64,000 nt of DNA. Origin: Krasilnikovozyma curviuscula. Its lineage: Eukaryota; Basidiomycota; Tremellomycetes; Cystofilobasidiales; Mrakiaceae. Positions 60,680-64,000 of this stretch are shown one piece after another. Both the position numbers and the translations under genes were made by a program. Each line of letters starts with the position of its first letter. Positions within the stretch are counted from its first letter, which is position 1. The stretch lies in contig MVAQ01000027.1 in the NCBI GenBank assembly GCA_014825775.1, positions 85,077 through 149,076 of the forward strand, given 5' to 3'. The notes beneath the pieces were generated by a model. It searched no databases. It had not been told where the DNA came from and was given only the letters and a program-made list of their open reading frames with translations.

Positions 60680-63120
60680 CTATTCGCCGCCCCCAGCAGC
60701 TTTCCTCTGTTTTCTCTCTTCCCATTTCTGCCTCTCATGAACCTTAGGCCCATCGCCCTTATCGTGAAACGCACTCCCACCTGCTGTCCGAATCCTGCCA
60801 CCAATGCGCGCCACTTCGTCGGCAAGCACCTGATCGACTTCCCATCCCCACCAACCCTCGTCATTCTGTCCGTTAACACCCTCGTCCCGCCCAGGAAGAA
60901 TCGCAAACTTGTTCTCCATCCTAGCCCACGCGTCGCGCGCGAGACGGACGTCGTCACCTGAGCACACCGAGAACGCCTGGAGGATAGCATACACCTGTCG
61001 CGATGTAGGCGCACGATGGGAGTGTCGTTCGAGCAGCTTGATCTCTGGTGGAACGAGCGCCGTCGACGTCGTCACCACTTCCGGCACGGGTGGGGACAGC
61101 ACAATGAAGCTCTTGAATAGAGTGACGAGCGTCGGTAGCGTGAAGGTTGTTGATTCGAACTCGACGGCAGCACCCGAGGCGCGGTATGATGCGGGCACTT
61201 GGTCGCTAGAACGTGGGGAGTGCGTGATTTCATCTGGGTTCAGGCCTTTAGTCCAGGGTGTTGCGTACCCGAGCGAAGGCTCCACTTTGGGGCGTGAGTA
61301 GACCTCGGTGATGGGGTTCGTTGATGTTGATGATGAAGATGAGTTTTCTCTCGCAAGATCTTGGGCAGAAATATACTCCTGCAGAGTTTTCGGCGGTCGT
61401 TTAGCAAGCTCATCGGCCGTTGGCTCGGTCAATCTAGGAGCTTCGAAGTATCCCCAGCGGAGGAAGCCGTTAAAGATGGCGATGTATTCCATTACCTGAG
61501 GCTCAAAAGCTTCGAGTAGCTCGGGAGCGGACCAGCCGGGTCCATTCGATGCGAGGCGGAGGGAGGTGTTGTTTGGGTCTAGCATGTCACGCAGTATACG
61601 CAGCGCGAGTGCTAATTGGCCTTGCCGGATCGATGCATTGAGGAGGGAGGAGTATGTAGAGCGGTTTGGTTTCAGGTCTGATGGGAAACGGTAGTCCAGC
61701 CGGTCGAGGATTGGGTTGGCGAGGGATTCGTGCGGCGGCTGTCAACAGGAGTTGAGATGGAGGATCAGGGGAGTGTCAGTTTTTTCCTTCATGAGCTGTA
61801 GTGAAATGCACTCTGCAGAAAGAAGAAGCTATCTGTTAAACGTACGACTGGATTGTTAAAAATTCCACTGGCAGCCTGTCTCACATACTCCCTCCTCCAA
61901 CTCTTCAACCCGGCCGCATGTCTTCTTAGCGCTACATAAACCTCAATGGCTGTGTCAAGACCTTTGACACCCTCCCTAGAGGTTCTGACGATCACTTTCT
62001 TGGTAGCCTCGTCAACCTCGGTGTAGAGCGACGCCGTGCCCTGTGTCGCATACTGGAAGAGGAGCGCATTTAGCTGCTGGATCGTTAAGTTGTCAGGGTC
62101 CGGGATCAGCGAAGGGATGGAAGTGACTAATGAAGTGTTGTTGTTGTTGTTGGGTGAGGAGGTGGAGGACAGCATACGTGCTAGTGGTGCAATGTGTTGG
62201 TTCGACTGCGGTGTCGACGAGAGCGTCAGAAGACGGCCAGCCGCTTCTCCACTGGCAAACTTCAGCAGAGAGGTGATGAGCATATCCCTTCCTCTCGGTA
62301 ATGTTGTCGTCCCAGATCCTCCAGAAACGGGTCTAGATCGGAACTGTTGGAACGAAGTGCTCCTGCCCTCATTCTTCCGCCTCAAATCATCTTCATCACT
62401 CCTCTTGAGCTCTTCCTCTCCAATCTGAACAGCAATCTGAATTTCTTCAGGAGTATAAGCAAGGGTTAGCGCCCGAGCGAGCGATACTTGGTTGACTTCA
62501 ATGCCTTCGACTTGCATTCGGTGGACAACGCCTATGCACCGCTCGAACGCCCCGCGCCCAATCTGGCTCCTCGACAGCATCTTGAGGACCTCTTCATGTA
62601 CTGCAGGCGAGAGTAAGGACGGGGGTAGAGCGTGGTAGAGATCGGAGATGGCGTTGTAGGTGTGTGTCGTACGGGGCATCACCTGGGAGGGAGAGAGCAA
62701 GTTGTGGAGCTCTGAGAGGGCAGCTAGGTCCGCATGAGATGGTGCCGGTGGGAGGGAGAAGGGTTTTGCCGGTGATTGAGGTGGAAGGGAGGAGATGCCT
62801 GGTATTGACGGGTCGTAGAACGGCAGGAGGAACGCTGGAATCGACGGGTTGGCGATTGGAACTGAGGTGGACACCCATGAAGGTCAGGTGCAGCACTTTA
62901 AGAGATCTGTATAAAAAAGCAAAAGAGAAAGGGACTCACTCTGAGATTTTGTCTTTGGTTTGGATAGCTTCAGTTGTCTTTTTATCGATGTCGAAGCGCT
63001 CCTGGTCAGGCTGAGCTGCCCCACTTTACCTGCGGCAGCTACTGCTGCTGTAGCTACTGTTTTGCGAGGGCTATCATACTGCTTGAGGAGATGAGCTCTG
63101 TGGAGGAGCCTCAGAGGCAT
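60680..63120 (-). CDS. Mitochondrial pentatricopeptide-repeat-like protein
   Basis: Three minus-strand exons (63120-62940, 62861-61846, 61738-60680) give 751 residues. The N-terminus (MPLRLLHRAHLLKQYDSPRK ... SLTRSASTSIKRQLKL) is basic and Ser/Arg-rich with no acidic residue until D16, a good mitochondrial presequence. The body has PPR-like helical pairs: ISDLYHALPPSLLSPAVHEE, ERCIGVVHRMQVEGIEVNQV, TYSSLLNASIRQGQLALALR with ILRDML, and EYIAIFNGFLRWG. The C-terminus is charged (HERQKWEERKQRKAAGGGE). PPR proteins bind organellar RNA; in fungi they act in mitochondrial RNA stability or translation. I cannot tell which yeast protein, if any, it matches. Repeats are loose and best confirmed with a profile search. 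Confidence 0.68.
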
Positions 63121-63719
63121 AGGAGTGTTAATTCTTCCGTTTGCCAGTGCTGGCGCTCGGTGCTGCTGGTCGAGTGGCAGCAGCGTTCGTTCGTACCGGG
63201 CTCTCCACGAGTCGACCCGTCTCTCCCGCCACACAGGATAGTGAGCGACAAGCTGGGACGCTTTTCAGAGCCTCTCAAACGCTGGCATCAACTCAGTCAG
63301 ATCGACGAGATGGCATTGCACCGGAAGGATTTGAGCAAGAATAAAATGATGTTAATGTGGATAATAACAACGAAGATTTTATTATTGTTTTTTTGCATGA
63401 AAGTAAACAAGCGCACCCTCGGCCAGAGCTCCCCTCCTTTCCTTTTGACACACCGGCCTCGGACTCATGTGCGTTCTGCTCGCCTCCACTCGCATGAAAG
63501 CTGGACATCCCAGAGAGAGAATCAGGGAGGGGGAGGGAATGCTGCTTCGGCGACGGCATCTTCACCAGTCGCTGTCGCTGTCGCCCCCCATGCAGCCTTC
63601 TCTGTCTCTATTTCTGCCTCCTCACCTCCACCGACAGAAACACTATATATAAATATATACGGCAAGTTACTACTAGAAGTCATTCATTTCCAGGTCTCTA
63701 CATTCACACTCATCCAGAC
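63121..63719. other. Divergent promoter region
   Basis: 599 bp between the PPR-like gene (-) and the NmrA-family gene (+). A TATA box is annotated separately. Frames running through it have no support. Confidence 0.45.
63643..63659 (+). promoter_or_regulatory. TATA box of the NmrA-family gene
   Basis: CTATATATAAATATATA lies about 60-77 nt before the start codon, a position that fits a regulated fungal promoter. It is the clearest TATA box in the window. Confidence 0.6.
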
Positions 63720-64000
63720 ATGACCATTACATCCGACCCCTCAGCCCCTCTCTTCGTCGTCGTAGGCTCCACAGGCAACCAAGGTGGCTCCGTCATCAAT
63801 GCCATTCGGCTCTCCACAAAACACAGCTACAGAGTCAGAGCCATCACTCGGAAAGCAGACTCGCCAGCTGCCATCGCGCTCAAGCATCTCGGGTGCGAGG
63901 TCTTCGTTGCCGATGTCTGCGTCCAAGAGGAATGCGATAGGGCGTTCCAAGGGTGTGACGTGGCTTGGTGTATGACTCTGAGTGAATATGACCTGTGGAA
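63720..64000 (+). CDS. NmrA-like NAD(P)-binding protein, 5' part only
   Basis: The frame opens at ATG 63720 and runs off the window. Residues 11-30 form the Rossmann start (LFVVVGSTGNQGGSVINAI), with the GxxGxxG pattern typical of NmrA/HSCARG proteins, which sense NAD(P) redox state or act as reductases. RVRAITRKADSP and LGCEVFVADVCVQEECDRAFQGCDVAW follow as in the family. These proteins usually have about 300 residues, so at least two thirds is missing here. The strong TATA box suggests regulated expression. Confidence 0.82.
   Translation, partial: MTITSDPSAPLFVVVGSTGNQGGSVINAIRLSTKHSYRVRAITRKADSPAAIALKHLGCEVFVADVCVQEECDRAFQGCDVAWCMTLSEYDLW

Overview
The window is nuclear DNA from an intron-rich fungus, most likely a basidiomycete. 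Nearly every gene is cut by several short GT-AG introns (mostly 55-100 nt), exons can be extremely small, and the gene set is fungal: Rax1, Cdc25, Sec7, an Fhl1-type FHA protein, eukaryotic chorismate mutase and a secreted thaumatin-like protein. A tremellomycete or a pucciniomycotine yeast would fit; the sequence alone does not let me choose. I see no rRNA, tRNA, CRISPR array, transposon or virus. I built exon models by hand. For all but one gene (47578-48651) the summed exon lengths give one open frame with canonical splice sites.

Layout. 0-4 kb: a cystathionine lyase (+) converging on an RGS-domain membrane protein (-). 5.5-11.1 kb: two tandem auxin-efflux-carrier-type transporters (+). 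11.7-14.6 kb: an eIF4A-like protein whose helicase motifs have decayed (+). 15.1-20.3 kb: complex I subunit NDUFA2 (-), a thaumatin-like secreted protein (-) and the GPI-anchor deacetylase PIG-L/Gpi12 (-). 20.6-28.8 kb: a 5-oxoprolinase cut down to its HyuA half (+), tail to tail with a Cdc25-type SH3-RasGEF (-). 30-38.3 kb (all +): a multi-pass membrane protein, Rax1, a divergent eIF4E and chorismate mutase. 38.4-43.1 kb: quinolinate phosphoribosyltransferase (-), a Cox18/Oxa1-type insertase (+) and O6-alkylguanine-DNA alkyltransferase (+). 43.4-52.4 kb: an Fhl1-type FHA protein without a forkhead (-), a Lys-rich protein with an unresolved gene model (+), a small membrane protein (+) and a helical-repeat protein (-). 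53-64 kb: the Arf-GEF Sec7 (+), a mitochondrial PPR-like protein (-) and the start of an NmrA-family gene (+).

The genes are mostly unrelated housekeeping loci, not one pathway. Loose themes are amino-acid and NAD metabolism (Cys3, chorismate mutase, Bna6, 5-oxoprolinase), mitochondria (NDUFA2, Cox18, PPR protein) and polarity, Ras or G-protein signalling (two RGS membrane proteins, Cdc25, Sec7). The most unusual items are a 2-nt exon that the thaumatin-like gene needs to stay in frame, conserved 9- and 13-nt exons in the transporter pair, a pseudo-helicase, a half-length 5-oxoprolinase, and an eIF4E lacking residues normally needed for cap stacking and eIF4G contact.
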